In this document: positions 36,336 to 46,295 of the stretch, in pieces
Numbering within the stretch: the stretch's first letter is position 1
How the letters are laid out: every line of letters begins with the position of its first letter
NCBI RefSeq assembly: GCF_023278045.1
Contig: NZ_CP056783.1
Coordinates: 1,240,001-1,304,000, forward strand
Source: Flavobacterium sp. K5-23
GTDB taxonomy: Bacteria > Bacteroidota > Bacteroidia > Flavobacteriales > Flavobacteriaceae
Reading direction: 5' to 3'
Length of the DNA: 64,000 nucleotides
Position numbers and translations under genes: made by a program
Notes under the pieces: model-generated
The model's input: the letters and a program-made list of their open reading frames with translations, nothing else
The model's database searches: none
What the model was told of the DNA's origin: nothing

Positions 36336-38141
36336 ATGAGTCAAAATACTACTGATCAGTTTTTTAAGAGCACAGTTCTAGGCCATCCGGCTGGGTTGTT
36401 CGTCTTGTTCTTTACAGAAATGTGGGAACGATTTTCATTCTACGGAATGCGTTCACTATTAATATTGTTTTTAACAGCTTCTACCCTTGATGGTGGTTGG
36501 GAATGGACAAGAGAAAATGCATCTGCACTTTTTGGTTCTTATGTTGGATTAGTTTATTTGTCAACAATGCTTGGAGGTTACTTTGCTGATAAGGTAATCG
36601 GTTTTAGATGGGCAGTTGTTGTTGGTGCAGGATTGATGACCTTAGGACATGCTTCTATGGCTATGGAAACTGAATTCACAATCTATTTAGGATTAGTTTT
36701 ATTGGTTTTCGGAAATGGTTTCTTTAAGCCAAACATGACTTCCATAGTATCTGAAATGTATAAAGACCGTCCAGAGAAAAAGGATGGAGCTTATACTTTG
36801 TTCTATATGGGTGTAAACGCTGGAGCTTTCTTCGGAATTTTACTTTGTGGTTACCTAGGAGAAAAAGTAGGATGGAGTTATGGTTTTGGATTAGCTGGTA
36901 TCTTTATGTTTTTTGGAACATTACAATTTTGGTTGTCTCAAAATATTTTTGGAGATATAGGTTTAAAACCTACAGCTGAAAGTAAAGCAAAATCTGAAGC
37001 TGCTGATACTGATAAAAGAAACCCTTTTACGACTATCGAACTTGGGATTATTGCTGTGTGTGTAACTCTTGGTCTATTATGGATTATAAACGATCCTGCT
37101 TCTAAAATTTCGGGTGGTAAAGTAAATATCTTCGGATTTTTAGGAGAAAACGGAAATAACATTGCTATCGTTTCGGCTTTACTTTTGTTTATTGTTTTAC
37201 TTGTTACTCGTTTGATGAAATATTCAAAAATCACAAGAGACAAATTGATTGCAGTTACATTTTTTGCATTCTTGACAATCTTCTTCTGGGCTATTTTCGA
37301 ACAATCGCCTAACAGTTTGACAATCTTCGCAAGTGATTATACTAATCGAGTATTGGTTGGGAATTGGAGTACCTTTTTCTTGATTATGAATACTTTGATT
37401 ACAGTTGTGCCATTGGCAATTATAACTTGGGTATTGTTTTTATTATTCAAACAAACATTTAAAAATTATGCAGTTGCAAATATTATCCTAAGTATCAGTT
37501 TTGTGATTATTTGGATAATCGCTTTGTGGATGATTTCTAAAGATTTTTATACTGCTGGTTATTTATCTTTATCTGATAGTACATTAGCATTTTTGAAAAT
37601 AGAAAAAGTTACAGTTGCTATAACTGAGGTTCCTGCTACTTGGTTCTCTACTTTAAATTCTTTATTTATAATTTCATTAGCACCATTGTTTTCTAAATGG
37701 TGGGAAAGTAAATACAATCCATCTGCAAATATTAAATACGGAATCGGGATGCTTTTGTTAGCATTAGGAATGGCGTGTGTTGCTTTTGGTGCTATGGGAA
37801 TTGAGCCAGGCGCTAAATCAGCTTCAGTAAGTATGATTTGGTTAATACTGGTTTATTTATTCCATACTATGGGTGAATTGTGTATTTCTCCTGTTGGACT
37901 TTCTTATGTGAGTAAATTAGTTCCTGCAAGAATGATTGCATTTATGTTTGGAGTATGGTATTTAGCTGTAGCTATTGGTATGAAAGGTGCAGGTAAATTT
38001 GGTGAGAATATTGATAAAATTGCTAATGAGCATGGATTAAGTTACTTCTTCTGGATGTTAACAATTATATCTGTTATTGTTGCGTTGTTTTCAATTGTAA
38101 TGTCACCAGTTATTAAAAAATTAATGCACGGTGTAAAATAG
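36336..38141 (+). CDS. POT-family peptide transporter, copy 3 (longer)
   Basis: This 601-residue paralogue has EMWERFSFYGMR and GFFKPNMTSIVSEMY. It is about 100 residues longer than the other two. The extra length lies mainly in the middle, with extra hydrophobic segments and loops around residues 215-290 and 345-450. It is otherwise a normal POT transporter. It lies 42 bases after copy 2. Confidence 0.92.
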   Translation: MSQNTTDQFFKSTVLGHPAGLFVLFFTEMWERFSFYGMRSLLILFLTASTLDGGWEWTRENASALFGSYVGLVYLSTMLGGYFADKVIGFRWAVVVGAGLMTLGHASMAMETEFTIYLGLVLLVFGNGFFKPNMTSIVSEMYKDRPEKKDGAYTLFYMGVNAGAFFGILLCGYLGEKVGWSYGFGLAGIFMFFGTLQFWLSQNIFGDIGLKPTAESKAKSEAADTDKRNPFTTIELGIIAVCVTLGLLWIINDPASKISGGKVNIFGFLGENGNNIAIVSALLLFIVLLVTRLMKYSKITRDKLIAVTFFAFLTIFFWAIFEQSPNSLTIFASDYTNRVLVGNWSTFFLIMNTLITVVPLAIITWVLFLLFKQTFKNYAVANIILSISFVIIWIIALWMISKDFYTAGYLSLSDSTLAFLKIEKVTVAITEVPATWFSTLNSLFIISLAPLFSKWWESKYNPSANIKYGIGMLLLALGMACVAFGAMGIEPGAKSASVSMIWLILVYLFHTMGELCISPVGLSYVSKLVPARMIAFMFGVWYLAVAIGMKGAGKFGENIDKIANEHGLSYFFWMLTIISVIVALFSIVMSPVIKKLMHGVK

Positions 38142-38168
38142 ATGACATTTAATGGTATTGTTTTTGTT

Positions 38169-38176
38169 TAAATTTG
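38169..38176 (+). promoter_or_regulatory. -7 box of the thioredoxin-like gene
   Basis: TAAATTTG matches TAnnTTTG and lies 16 bases before the start codon, which suggests the gene has its own promoter. No TTG is found at the right distance. Confidence 0.4.
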
Positions 38177-38192
38177 CCTAAAATTAAGATTT

Positions 38193-38651
38193 ATGAAAAA
38201 AGTATATTTTATATTGATATTCTTTACTGGAGTTATTACTTCTCAAGCACAGGATTTAGTTTGGCATACAGATGTAAACAAAGCGATTACGGTTTCTAAT
38301 AAAACTAAAAAACCATTAATGTTGTTTTTCACGGGAAGTGATTGGTGTGGATGGTGTATTCGTTTGCAAAAAGAAGTTTTGAAAACTCCTGAGTTTACAA
38401 AATGGGCTAATGAAAACGTTGTACTGGTAGAATTAGATTATCCTAGGAAACCATACCAAACCGAAGAGATTAAGAAACAAAATGGTCAATTGCAACAAGT
38501 TTTTGGCATACAAGGGTATCCAACAGTTTATTTTACAAACACTTCTAATAAAGACGGCAAAGTTAACTTTGAAGGATTGGGAAGTACCGGTTATGTTGCT
38601 GGAGGACCATCAGCTTGGTTGGCAGTAGCCAATGGAATTATTAAAAAGTAA
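38193..38651 (+). CDS. Exported thioredoxin-like protein
   Basis: This 152-residue protein has a signal peptide (to about residue 19) and a thioredoxin fold with the active site C52-G-W-C55 and cis-proline at Pro110 (GYPTVYF). It is expected to be a periplasmic thiol oxidoreductase. It follows the transporter run after 51 bases. Its terminator lies within the end of the convergent comEC gene. Confidence 0.9.
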   Translation: MKKVYFILIFFTGVITSQAQDLVWHTDVNKAITVSNKTKKPLMLFFTGSDWCGWCIRLQKEVLKTPEFTKWANENVVLVELDYPRKPYQTEEIKKQNGQLQQVFGIQGYPTVYFTNTSNKDGKVNFEGLGSTGYVAGGPSAWLAVANGIIKK

Positions 38652-38656
38652 TACTA

Positions 38657-40693
38657 TTAATTCAGTTTATAAAATCCCTTTTCACCGGTTGCGTGAAAAG
38701 GGATTTTTTGTTTATCGCAACTTGCTTTCCATTTCTCTTGGATGTATTTAAAGTTAGTTGCATCGGCTACCACTATTTTTGGTTTTACTGTTTCTAACAA
38801 ACGGTCTATATTTATCCTTGGTGACTGAGTGATTAAAAGAACATCAGGATTGATGTCTTTTGGATAAACACAAAGACTGTCTATTATTAGGATTTTATTT
38901 CCTTTGAAAAACAATAGATTTTCTAATCTTTGTGTTGCTTTTATCGAACTGAAATTTCCAACTAGATATGAATTTAAGGTGTTATTTTTTTTGCTGGTTT
39001 TTATAATAGTGTCTGATGAAATTAGCTTTACATTGTCCGCTTTTCTTTCAACAATTATAGTGTTTCTTTTACTGTTGAAAACGATTAACTCTTCTTGTTT
39101 TTCTATTTTCCATTTGTTATTTATAAATGAAGATTGAATAAATAATATGGATATTAATATTGCCCCCAATTTGTAATAACTTGGTTTTTTAAACCATATG
39201 GTTACTGTAAATATTAATAAATAGAAACTGATGAGTAAGTAGTTGTTAAATGGAATATCCTTAATTATGAATTGTTCGAATGAGGCAATGGTATTAATTA
39301 TTTTGTTTAGAAAAAAGATGCTCCATTCCAGTGGTTTGATTATTAAAAGAGGAACAGTTCCAAATGCGGCCAATCCCATAATCACAACTCCAAAGATCAT
39401 TATCAAACTCAATAAAGGGATAACGATTAAATTAGTCACAAAAAACAAACCCGGGAATTGATGGAAATAAAATAGACATATTGGTAACGTGCCTATCTGC
39501 GCTGCAAAGGAAACGGTAAGTATTCCCCAAATGTATTTTAAAACAATATTCTTGGGCTTCCATATTTCGGATAATAAAGGTTGGAGCCAGACAATAAAAA
39601 AGACAGCGATATAACTCAATTGAAATCCAACATCAAACAGGAAAGAAGGCTGAATTAGTAATATCAATAATATTGAAACTAATAAGGTGTGATAGATATT
39701 GACGCTCTTTCTTAAATGGCTTCCAATGGCCACAAATGAAAACATAGTAACTGATCTCACTACTGAGGGCGCTAAGCCTGCCACTAAGCCAAAAAGTGAC
39801 AATGAAGCCAATATCATGCTTAGTTTTATAAATGATCCTTTACGTGTATTAGGTATGGGTTGAAGAATAAAGTTTAGAAAAAGCAGTATGAAACCAACGT
39901 GCAATCCGGATACCGATAAGATATGGATGGCGCCTGCATACTGATAATCCTGCATTATCTCAGAGGACACATCCTGCTTTTGTCCCATTATCAAAGCTAT
40001 GGCTACATTTAATTCGGTTTTATTAAATCCGCTTTTTTCTAAGTTATGTGTGATTCTCGTCCTGATTCCTGAAGCGTAATACCAAATATCTTTCTTAAGT
40101 TCTGATTCTATTATAATTTCATTATAGTCGGCATACAATTGCCCATAAATTTGCTTTTTTTCCAAGTATTTGCCGTAATCAAATTGGTTTGGATTATTTG
40201 GAGGATTGTTTTTGTGAAGGATTTCATTAATGTGTAACTGCGTACCAGTTTTAATTCTCTTGTTTGAACTGCTTTTCGGAATGTTTAGAAGTATTCTTCC
40301 GCTCTGTTCTTGTTTGTCAATATAATTAACAATGGCAATATACCGATCGTTATATAAGGTGCTTTTTAATTGCTCTCTTATTGTTACGGATATTAAATGA
40401 GGTTTTTCGAAAATAGTTTCACAGTGGGTGTAATTGCTTTTTTGGTAATAATCAGTGTGAGCAATTTGGGTAAAACTCCCAATAATAAATGCAAGAATAT
40501 AAGTGCTTATACCAAAGAGACTCGTTTTGTTGGTTTTTTTTCGAACAAATAAATAACTCAAACCAAAAGCAATACTTGAAAGGGAAAGTAAGACTAAAAC
40601 AAAGGTTGGATTGGGTTTTAAATAAAAGCTAAACAATATGCCTAGGACAAATGCTATTGTAATTCTTGCTAATGGGAATTGCAGTACTTTCAT
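38657..40693 (-). CDS. comEC: ComEC/Rec2-family competence membrane protein
   Basis: This 678-residue protein has two N-terminal membrane segments, a soluble OB-like part (about 60-200), the competence membrane domain (about 225-500, with SVSGLHVGF near 260), and a C-terminal region resembling a degenerate metallo-beta-lactamase domain, lacking an HxHxDH motif. In naturally competent bacteria ComEC forms the inner-membrane DNA channel. Whether this strain is competent is unknown. The last codons contain a perfect stem-loop. Confidence 0.9.
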   Translation of the reverse strand: MKVLQFPLARITIAFVLGILFSFYLKPNPTFVLVLLSLSSIAFGLSYLFVRKKTNKTSLFGISTYILAFIIGSFTQIAHTDYYQKSNYTHCETIFEKPHLISVTIREQLKSTLYNDRYIAIVNYIDKQEQSGRILLNIPKSSSNKRIKTGTQLHINEILHKNNPPNNPNQFDYGKYLEKKQIYGQLYADYNEIIIESELKKDIWYYASGIRTRITHNLEKSGFNKTELNVAIALIMGQKQDVSSEIMQDYQYAGAIHILSVSGLHVGFILLFLNFILQPIPNTRKGSFIKLSMILASLSLFGLVAGLAPSVVRSVTMFSFVAIGSHLRKSVNIYHTLLVSILLILLIQPSFLFDVGFQLSYIAVFFIVWLQPLLSEIWKPKNIVLKYIWGILTVSFAAQIGTLPICLFYFHQFPGLFFVTNLIVIPLLSLIMIFGVVIMGLAAFGTVPLLIIKPLEWSIFFLNKIINTIASFEQFIIKDIPFNNYLLISFYLLIFTVTIWFKKPSYYKLGAILISILFIQSSFINNKWKIEKQEELIVFNSKRNTIIVERKADNVKLISSDTIIKTSKKNNTLNSYLVGNFSSIKATQRLENLLFFKGNKILIIDSLCVYPKDINPDVLLITQSPRINIDRLLETVKPKIVVADATNFKYIQEKWKASCDKQKIPFHATGEKGFYKLN
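38671..38709 (+). terminator. Terminator embedded in the 3' end of comEC
   Basis: The arms 38671-38685 and 38693-38707 are a perfect 15-bp stem with a 7-base loop, followed on the plus strand by six T (38704-38709). It begins 20 bases after the thioredoxin stop codon. On the other strand it encodes residues IPFHATGEKGF near the comEC C-terminus. Confidence 0.85.
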
Positions 40694-40766
40694 AGTTCTA
40701 AAGTACTGCTTTTTAATGAGAAATAACTTGGTTTTTTTGCTATGCTTTCTCTTCTGTTTTTCGAAT

Positions 40767-41393
40767 CTAGTTTAAGATTCTATTCAATTGTGCAAAGGCA
40801 TTCTGAAAATAGGTTTCTTTTAAGGACGAAATCATAACGCCACGAGACGAAGAGGAATGAATGAATTTCACATCGTCTTCAGTTACATCTACTACCATTC
40901 CTACATGATTGATTTTTTTTCTTCGGCCGGTTTTAAAAAACACTAAATCGCCTTTTTTTACTTCTTCCTTTTCCTGGTCTATGATGAATCCAACTTTTGA
41001 TTGTTTGTAGGAGGTACGTGGTAGGTTTATATCGTGGGCATCAAAAATAACACACATTAAGCCAGAACAGTCAAAACCTGATTTTGTTGTCCCTCCCATT
41101 CTATAACGAACACCGATGTTTTCTGATGCAGTATTGATTAACTCTTCTATGAAATTGAGGTCTTCTGCATTTTTAATTTTTTCTTCAGGCTCTGATATGA
41201 TTAGCTCCTTTTTTTTCTTTGCTTTTTTTACTTTGACGAGTTTTCTTTGTTTTTTTACAACTATTTTTTTGTCATCAGGAGGGCTGTAAATTCCCTTGTC
41301 AATGGCTTCTTTTTTTGAAGTGACGATGGATGACGTGGGTTTGCATGCTGTAAAGAAAATAAGGGCGAAAAGTAAATAAATGAATTGTTTCAA
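40767..41393 (-). CDS. NlpC/P60 cell-wall peptidase lipoprotein
   Basis: This 208-residue protein has a lipobox at Cys17, a lysine-rich linker (about 40-65), and an NlpC/P60 domain (about 80-205). The catalytic residues are Cys109 (FDCSG), His163 (INHVGMV) and probably His179. It should cut peptidoglycan stem peptides in the periplasm. It lies 22 bases after lpxB. Confidence 0.92.
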   Translation of the reverse strand: MKQFIYLLFALIFFTACKPTSSIVTSKKEAIDKGIYSPPDDKKIVVKKQRKLVKVKKAKKKKELIISEPEEKIKNAEDLNFIEELINTASENIGVRYRMGGTTKSGFDCSGLMCVIFDAHDINLPRTSYKQSKVGFIIDQEKEEVKKGDLVFFKTGRRKKINHVGMVVDVTEDDVKFIHSSSSRGVMISSLKETYFQNAFAQLNRILN

Positions 41394-41415
41394 AAGATTA
41401 TATTTTTTGGTAAGC

Positions 41416-42543
41416 TTAATGATTTGTATTTTGTTTGAGATCTGCCACGATTAATTTTGCAGTATTTTCACTGGCTCCAATACCGCCAAGTTTTTTTTCT
41501 AGAAGATCATATTTTTCCAAAAGTGACTTCCTGTGGTTTGGTTCCAAGATTTTATTTAGTTCTATTCTAATGTTTTTTGGATTGAAATCATCCTGAATTA
41601 ATTCAGTAACGACTTCTTCGTCCATAATTAGATTTACTAATGAGATGTATTTCAGGGTAATAATGCGTTTTGCTATTTGATAGGAAGCCCAGCTTCCTTT
41701 GTAGCAAACAACTTCCGGCACTTTGAAAAGAGCTGTTTCCAGTGTGGCTGTTCCTGATGTAACTAAGGCCGCTGTTGCATTTCTCAATAAGTCATAGGTT
41801 TTATTCGAAATGAATTTAATGTTTTCATTCGAAATAAAACTTTCATAGAAAACGTATTCTTGACTTGGAGCTCCTGCAATTACAAACTGATAGTCCGGGA
41901 AGTCTTTTACAACACTCAGCATAACGGAAAGCATTTTTGTGATTTCTTGTTTTCTGCTTCCTGGAAGTAAGGCAATAATTGGCTTTTCATTTAATTCGTG
42001 TTCTTTTCTAAAAACAGGGGGATCAATAAGTGGCTGATTATGGATGGCGTCAATTAAGGGATGACCCACAAATTCCACTGGAAAATTATGCTTTCCTTCG
42101 TAGAAATCTTTTTCGAATGGAAGAATCACATACATTTTGTCCACATCACGTTTTATATCAGCAATACGGCTTTCTTTCCAAGCCCATATTTGAGGAGATA
42201 TGTAATAATGGGTTCTAATGCCACGTTCTTTAGCCCATTTTGCAATGCGCATATTAAAACCTGGGTAATCAATAAATATAATAGTGTCAGGTTGAAATTT
42301 AGCAATATCAGTTTTGCATATTTTGATGTTACTTAAAATAGTCTTTAGATTAAAAACCACTTCGATAAACCCCATAAAGGCAAGTTCGCGATAATGCTTT
42401 ACAAGCGTTCCTCCAACATTTTTCATTAAATCACCTCCCCAAAACCGAATGTCAGCATTGCTGTCTTCTTTGTAAAGGGCTTTCATTAAATTAGCTCCGT
42501 GTAAATCTCCCGAGGCCTCTCCTGCAATAATGTAATATTTCAT
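41416..42543 (-). CDS. lpxB: Lipid-A-disaccharide synthase
   Basis: This 375-residue protein has the LpxB N-terminus YIIAGEASGDLHGA and motifs FIDYPGFNMR, YISPQIWAWKE, FVGHPL and LLPGSRKQEI. It joins UDP-diacylglucosamine and lipid X to make the lipid A disaccharide. It lies between surE and an NlpC/P60 gene. The length is normal. Confidence 0.95.
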   Translation of the reverse strand: MKYYIIAGEASGDLHGANLMKALYKEDSNADIRFWGGDLMKNVGGTLVKHYRELAFMGFIEVVFNLKTILSNIKICKTDIAKFQPDTIIFIDYPGFNMRIAKWAKERGIRTHYYISPQIWAWKESRIADIKRDVDKMYVILPFEKDFYEGKHNFPVEFVGHPLIDAIHNQPLIDPPVFRKEHELNEKPIIALLPGSRKQEITKMLSVMLSVVKDFPDYQFVIAGAPSQEYVFYESFISNENIKFISNKTYDLLRNATAALVTSGTATLETALFKVPEVVCYKGSWASYQIAKRIITLKYISLVNLIMDEEVVTELIQDDFNPKNIRIELNKILEPNHRKSLLEKYDLLEKKLGGIGASENTAKLIVADLKQNTNH

Positions 42544-42600
42544 ACGGTTGTATTTTTATAAAAAACTGCTGTATTAAGTTAGTTATGGAGTGAATTTGGT

Positions 42601-42873
42601 TTAAATAAATAAAGTAATAACAGTCATTATAATTACTGCTAACACCACTCCTCGAGCCATCATTTCTTTATTTAATTTGAGTAAAACTGCAAATAAAATT
42701 AAATTAGGAATAGAACCCAGGGTTATTATTTTACCTAAATATCCTTGTGCTTTCATTGTTTTGATTCCAGAAACACAATCAAATTCTGTAAAAATAGTTA
42801 TAAATAATAAACTCCCTATTATTGACACGGTTATTCCTAACACAAAACCTTTTATTAAATCGATTTTATTCAT
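42601..42873 (-). CDS. Small membrane protein, function unknown
   Basis: This 90-residue protein has three hydrophobic segments (about 8-28, 45-64 and 70-88). It overlaps the end of surE by 8 bases as ATGAATAA, so it is translationally coupled to surE, and it precedes lpxB. I do not recognise the family with certainty. Confidence 0.75.
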   Translation of the reverse strand: MNKIDLIKGFVLGITVSIIGSLLFITIFTEFDCVSGIKTMKAQGYLGKIITLGSIPNLILFAVLLKLNKEMMARGVVLAVIIMTVITLFI

Positions 42874-43645
42874 TCCACTTCCAAGAGTTTAATTGTTGAG
42901 TTGCATGATAAGCAGTCAAGTCAAATTGAACAGGAACTACAGACACATATCCGTTTTCTAGAGCCCATTCATCAGTATCTTCTCCTTTGTCCTGATTTAC
43001 AAATTCGCCTGTTAACCAATAATAATCTCTTCCTTGAGGCGTTTTTCTTTTGTCAAATTTTTCGGCCCACATTGCTTTCGCCTGGCGACAAATTTTAATT
43101 CCCTTAATATCGTCGAATTTTAGTTTCGGAAAATTCACGTTTAAGACAACTCCTTGAGGCAGACTGTTTTCTAATACTTCTAAAGTAATTTTTCGAATAA
43201 AAGGCTTGATAGTTTCAAAATCAGCATTCCAGTCATAATCAAGTAGGGAGAATCCTATAGCCGGAATTCCTTCAATACCCGCTTCTACCGCAGCACTCAT
43301 TGTGCCGGAATAAATTACATTTATGGATGAGTTAGAACCGTGATTTACACCAGACACACATAAATCAGGTTTCCTTTTTAGGATTTCACTCACAGCAAAT
43401 TTCACACAGTCAACAGGTGTTCCTGAACAGCTATATTCAGTTATTTCATCATTGTCTTTAGAGATTTTGTTTAAAAACAAAGTGTTATTAATGGTTATTG
43501 CGTGTCCCATTGCACTTTGAGGAGTATCAGGAGCGACTACGATAACTTCACCTATTTCAGCCATAACAGCAATTAGTGCACGGATTCCAGGAGCTGATAT
43601 ACCATCATCATTAGTGACTAAAATTAAGGGTTTAACTTTCTTCAT
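42866..43645 (-). CDS. surE: 5'/3'-nucleotidase SurE
   Basis: This 259-residue protein has the metal-binding TNDDG motif with Asp13-Asp14, APDTPQSAMGHAIT, and SGVNHGSN, all SurE signatures. It dephosphorylates nucleoside monophosphates. A candidate promoter with -7 TAATTTTG (43798-43805, minus) and TTG (43827-43829) lies upstream with a 21-base spacer but would give a leader of about 145 bases. Confidence 0.95.
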   Translation of the reverse strand: MKKVKPLILVTNDDGISAPGIRALIAVMAEIGEVIVVAPDTPQSAMGHAITINNTLFLNKISKDNDEITEYSCSGTPVDCVKFAVSEILKRKPDLCVSGVNHGSNSSINVIYSGTMSAAVEAGIEGIPAIGFSLLDYDWNADFETIKPFIRKITLEVLENSLPQGVVLNVNFPKLKFDDIKGIKICRQAKAMWAEKFDKRKTPQGRDYYWLTGEFVNQDKGEDTDEWALENGYVSVVPVQFDLTAYHATQQLNSWKWNE

Positions 43646-43918
43646 TTATAGCGTGTTTTATTTAGTGTTTGTAAACAGTTTAAGAAATATTTTATAGTAT
43701 TGTTTTTTTAAACCGTACTATTTCAGTATATTATGGTTTTGTGCTATTTGAAATAATAGCAGGAATTTGTTTGTTTTGAATTCAATAGCAAAGAAAACAA
43801 AATTATTCAAAATGAATCATTAAAGACAAAACAAAAAACATTTTATATCTTTAACAAAAAATTATGCAGACCTTATAAATGTTGGCATTATTTTTACAGT
43901 AACTTAGTTTAAAAATAG

Positions 43919-46168
43919 ATGAATACCATACTTAGCTTTATGAAAAAACATATTAAAATACTTCTATCAGTTGTTTTAGTTTCGATTACGTTATTTGCTT
44001 TTAATATAAATTCGAAAAAAGAATCTGATCCAGAAAAAGATAAATTACTGTTGGAAATACTGACATTTGTTATTGAAAAGGGACATTATAGTCCTGCTTT
44101 GATTGATGATGCTTTTTCTAAAGGAGTTTACAAAGATTATATTGAAGCCTTAGATCCTTCTAAGCGTTTCTTTTTGCAGTCAGACATTAAAGAGTTTTCA
44201 AAATATGAAACGGAATTAGACGACCAGTTGAATCATAAAGACTTGTCTTTTTTTAATCTTACTTATGAACGTTTGATGAAAAGAATGGAAGAAAGTAAAA
44301 AGATTTATAAAGGAATTTTAAGTGTTCCTTTTGATTATAATGTAGACGAAAGTTTCGATACAGATTATGAAAAAGCACCTTACTCTAAAAATTTAGCTGA
44401 ACTGACAGAAAGATGGCGTAAACAAATTAAATTGTCTGCACTTTCTTCTTTGACGGATCGTCTTAAAGCACAAGAAAACATAGCTAAAGGAATTGTGAAT
44501 GACTCATTATCTGGAACAAAATCAGATGTGAAAGTTGTTGTAGAAAAAGATTTGGCGAAAAATAAAAAAGGGGACACTACGGTTAAAACATTCGAGGAAA
44601 TTGAAAAAGAAATTCGTGTTACAGCACAGAAATCCTTGGATGATTATTTTGGTTTCATGAATGATTTAGACAAGGACGACTGGTTTTCTGTTTACATTAA
44701 TTCTATAACTGCTCGTTTTGACCCACACACTAATTATTTAGCCCCTGATGAGAAAGAACGTTTTGACGTGAGTATGAGTGGTACATTAGAAGGTATTGGA
44801 GCGCGTCTTCAAAAGAAAAATGATTACACTGAAATTTCTGAACTTATTTCAGGTGGTCCTGCTTGGAGAGGTAAAAAACTGGAAGCGGGTGATTTAGTTA
44901 TGAAAGTTGCTCAAGGGAATGATGTGCCTGTTGATATTGTTGGAATGCGTCTTGATGATGTAGTTAAAAAAATAAAGGGACCAAAAGGAACTGAAGTTCG
45001 TCTTACTGTTAAAAAAGTAGATGGTACGATTGCAGTAATTTCTATAATTAGAGACATTGTAGAAATCGAAGAAACATATGCAAAGTCAAGTATTGTTGAG
45101 AAAAACGGACTAAAGTATGGGGTTATTTATTTGCCTAAATTTTATATCAATTTTGAAAACAAAGACGGTAGGGATGCAGGTAAGGATATTGCTAAAGAAG
45201 TTGAAAGGCTTAAAGAAGCTCAAGTAAATGGAATTGTATTAGATGTAAGAGATGATGGTGGAGGTTCTTTATCTACTGTTGTTGATATTGCAGGCTTGTT
45301 TATAGAACAAGGACCTATTGTGCAAATAAAATCAGCGGGACGAAAAAAAGAAGTTTTATATGATAGAGACAAAAAAATAGAGTGGGATGGACCATTGGTA
45401 ATTATGGTCAATAGTTTCTCAGCTTCAGCTTCAGAAATATTAGCAGCCGCCATACAAGATTATAAAAGAGGGGTAATTATAGGAAGTAAACAAACCTATG
45501 GAAAAGGTACCGTTCAAAATGTGATTGATTTAAATCAATTTGTTCGTAATACTGAAATGGGTGATTTTGGCGCTTTAAAAACTACTACTCAAAAATTTTA
45601 TAGAATAAATGGAGGATCAACTCAACTGGAAGGAGTGAGCAGTGATGTTGTAATGCCGGACAGATATGCTTATTTGAAAATGGGGGAACGTGATGTTGAA
45701 AATGCAATGCCTTGGGATAAAATTGATGCAGCTGAATATACAGTTTGGAAAAATAATAATTTCAATCAAGCTATTTCAAATAGTAAAACTAGAATAGCTC
45801 AAAACGCACATTTTCAATTAATAGAAGAGAACGCCAAATGGATTGATAGTAGAAGCAAAGAAAATACTTATAGTTTAAATATGGAAAAATTTAAATTAGC
45901 TCAAAATTCAATTGAAGAGAAAGCAAAGAAATACAAACCTATTTTAGAATATAAGAATAATTTGAAATTTTCATCATTACCTTATGAAGTAGAACAGATG
46001 AAACAGGACGGGGTTTTAAAAGAAAAAAGAGATAGATGGCACGAAGGTTTAGCTAAAGACATCTATGTTGAAGAAGCTCTTAACGTGTTAGACGATTTAC
46101 AGACTAAAGGTTCATTAAACAATAGTATGAATGTAAAAGTTAAGAAAGACAAATTAGTAAAATCATAG
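43919..46168 (+). CDS. prc: Carboxy-terminal (tail-specific) processing protease
   Basis: This 749-residue protein has an N-terminal membrane/signal segment (about 12-28), a helical N-domain, a PDZ domain (about 270-360), and an S41 catalytic domain with SFSASASEILAAA (Ser) and TYGKGTVQ (Lys). Such proteases degrade or trim periplasmic proteins from the C-terminus. A second ATG at 43940 is an alternative start. A -7-like TATCTTTA lies at 43846. Confidence 0.93.
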   Translation: MNTILSFMKKHIKILLSVVLVSITLFAFNINSKKESDPEKDKLLLEILTFVIEKGHYSPALIDDAFSKGVYKDYIEALDPSKRFFLQSDIKEFSKYETELDDQLNHKDLSFFNLTYERLMKRMEESKKIYKGILSVPFDYNVDESFDTDYEKAPYSKNLAELTERWRKQIKLSALSSLTDRLKAQENIAKGIVNDSLSGTKSDVKVVVEKDLAKNKKGDTTVKTFEEIEKEIRVTAQKSLDDYFGFMNDLDKDDWFSVYINSITARFDPHTNYLAPDEKERFDVSMSGTLEGIGARLQKKNDYTEISELISGGPAWRGKKLEAGDLVMKVAQGNDVPVDIVGMRLDDVVKKIKGPKGTEVRLTVKKVDGTIAVISIIRDIVEIEETYAKSSIVEKNGLKYGVIYLPKFYINFENKDGRDAGKDIAKEVERLKEAQVNGIVLDVRDDGGGSLSTVVDIAGLFIEQGPIVQIKSAGRKKEVLYDRDKKIEWDGPLVIMVNSFSASASEILAAAIQDYKRGVIIGSKQTYGKGTVQNVIDLNQFVRNTEMGDFGALKTTTQKFYRINGGSTQLEGVSSDVVMPDRYAYLKMGERDVENAMPWDKIDAAEYTVWKNNNFNQAISNSKTRIAQNAHFQLIEENAKWIDSRSKENTYSLNMEKFKLAQNSIEEKAKKYKPILEYKNNLKFSSLPYEVEQMKQDGVLKEKRDRWHEGLAKDIYVEEALNVLDDLQTKGSLNNSMNVKVKKDKLVKS

Positions 46169-46197
46169 TTTGATTCTATAATATTCCAAGAATAGTT

Positions 46198-46226
46198 AAA
46201 ACGCTCCAGATTTTTTGGAGCGTTTT
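46198..46226 (+). terminator. Terminator of the tail-specific protease gene
   Basis: The arms 46198-46208 and 46216-46226 are a perfect 11-bp stem with a 7-base loop, followed by T. Confidence 0.9.
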
Positions 46227-46295
46227 TTTTATAAAATAAAAAATGTAGTTGCATTGATGGCATTTACATAATTATCATTAAATAAAATTTGTAAA

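Noticed and set aside
43743..43760. Small dyad GCTATT-6-AATAGC in the surE/protease gap
   Set aside because: Such short AT-rich dyads are expected by chance, and nothing else supports it.
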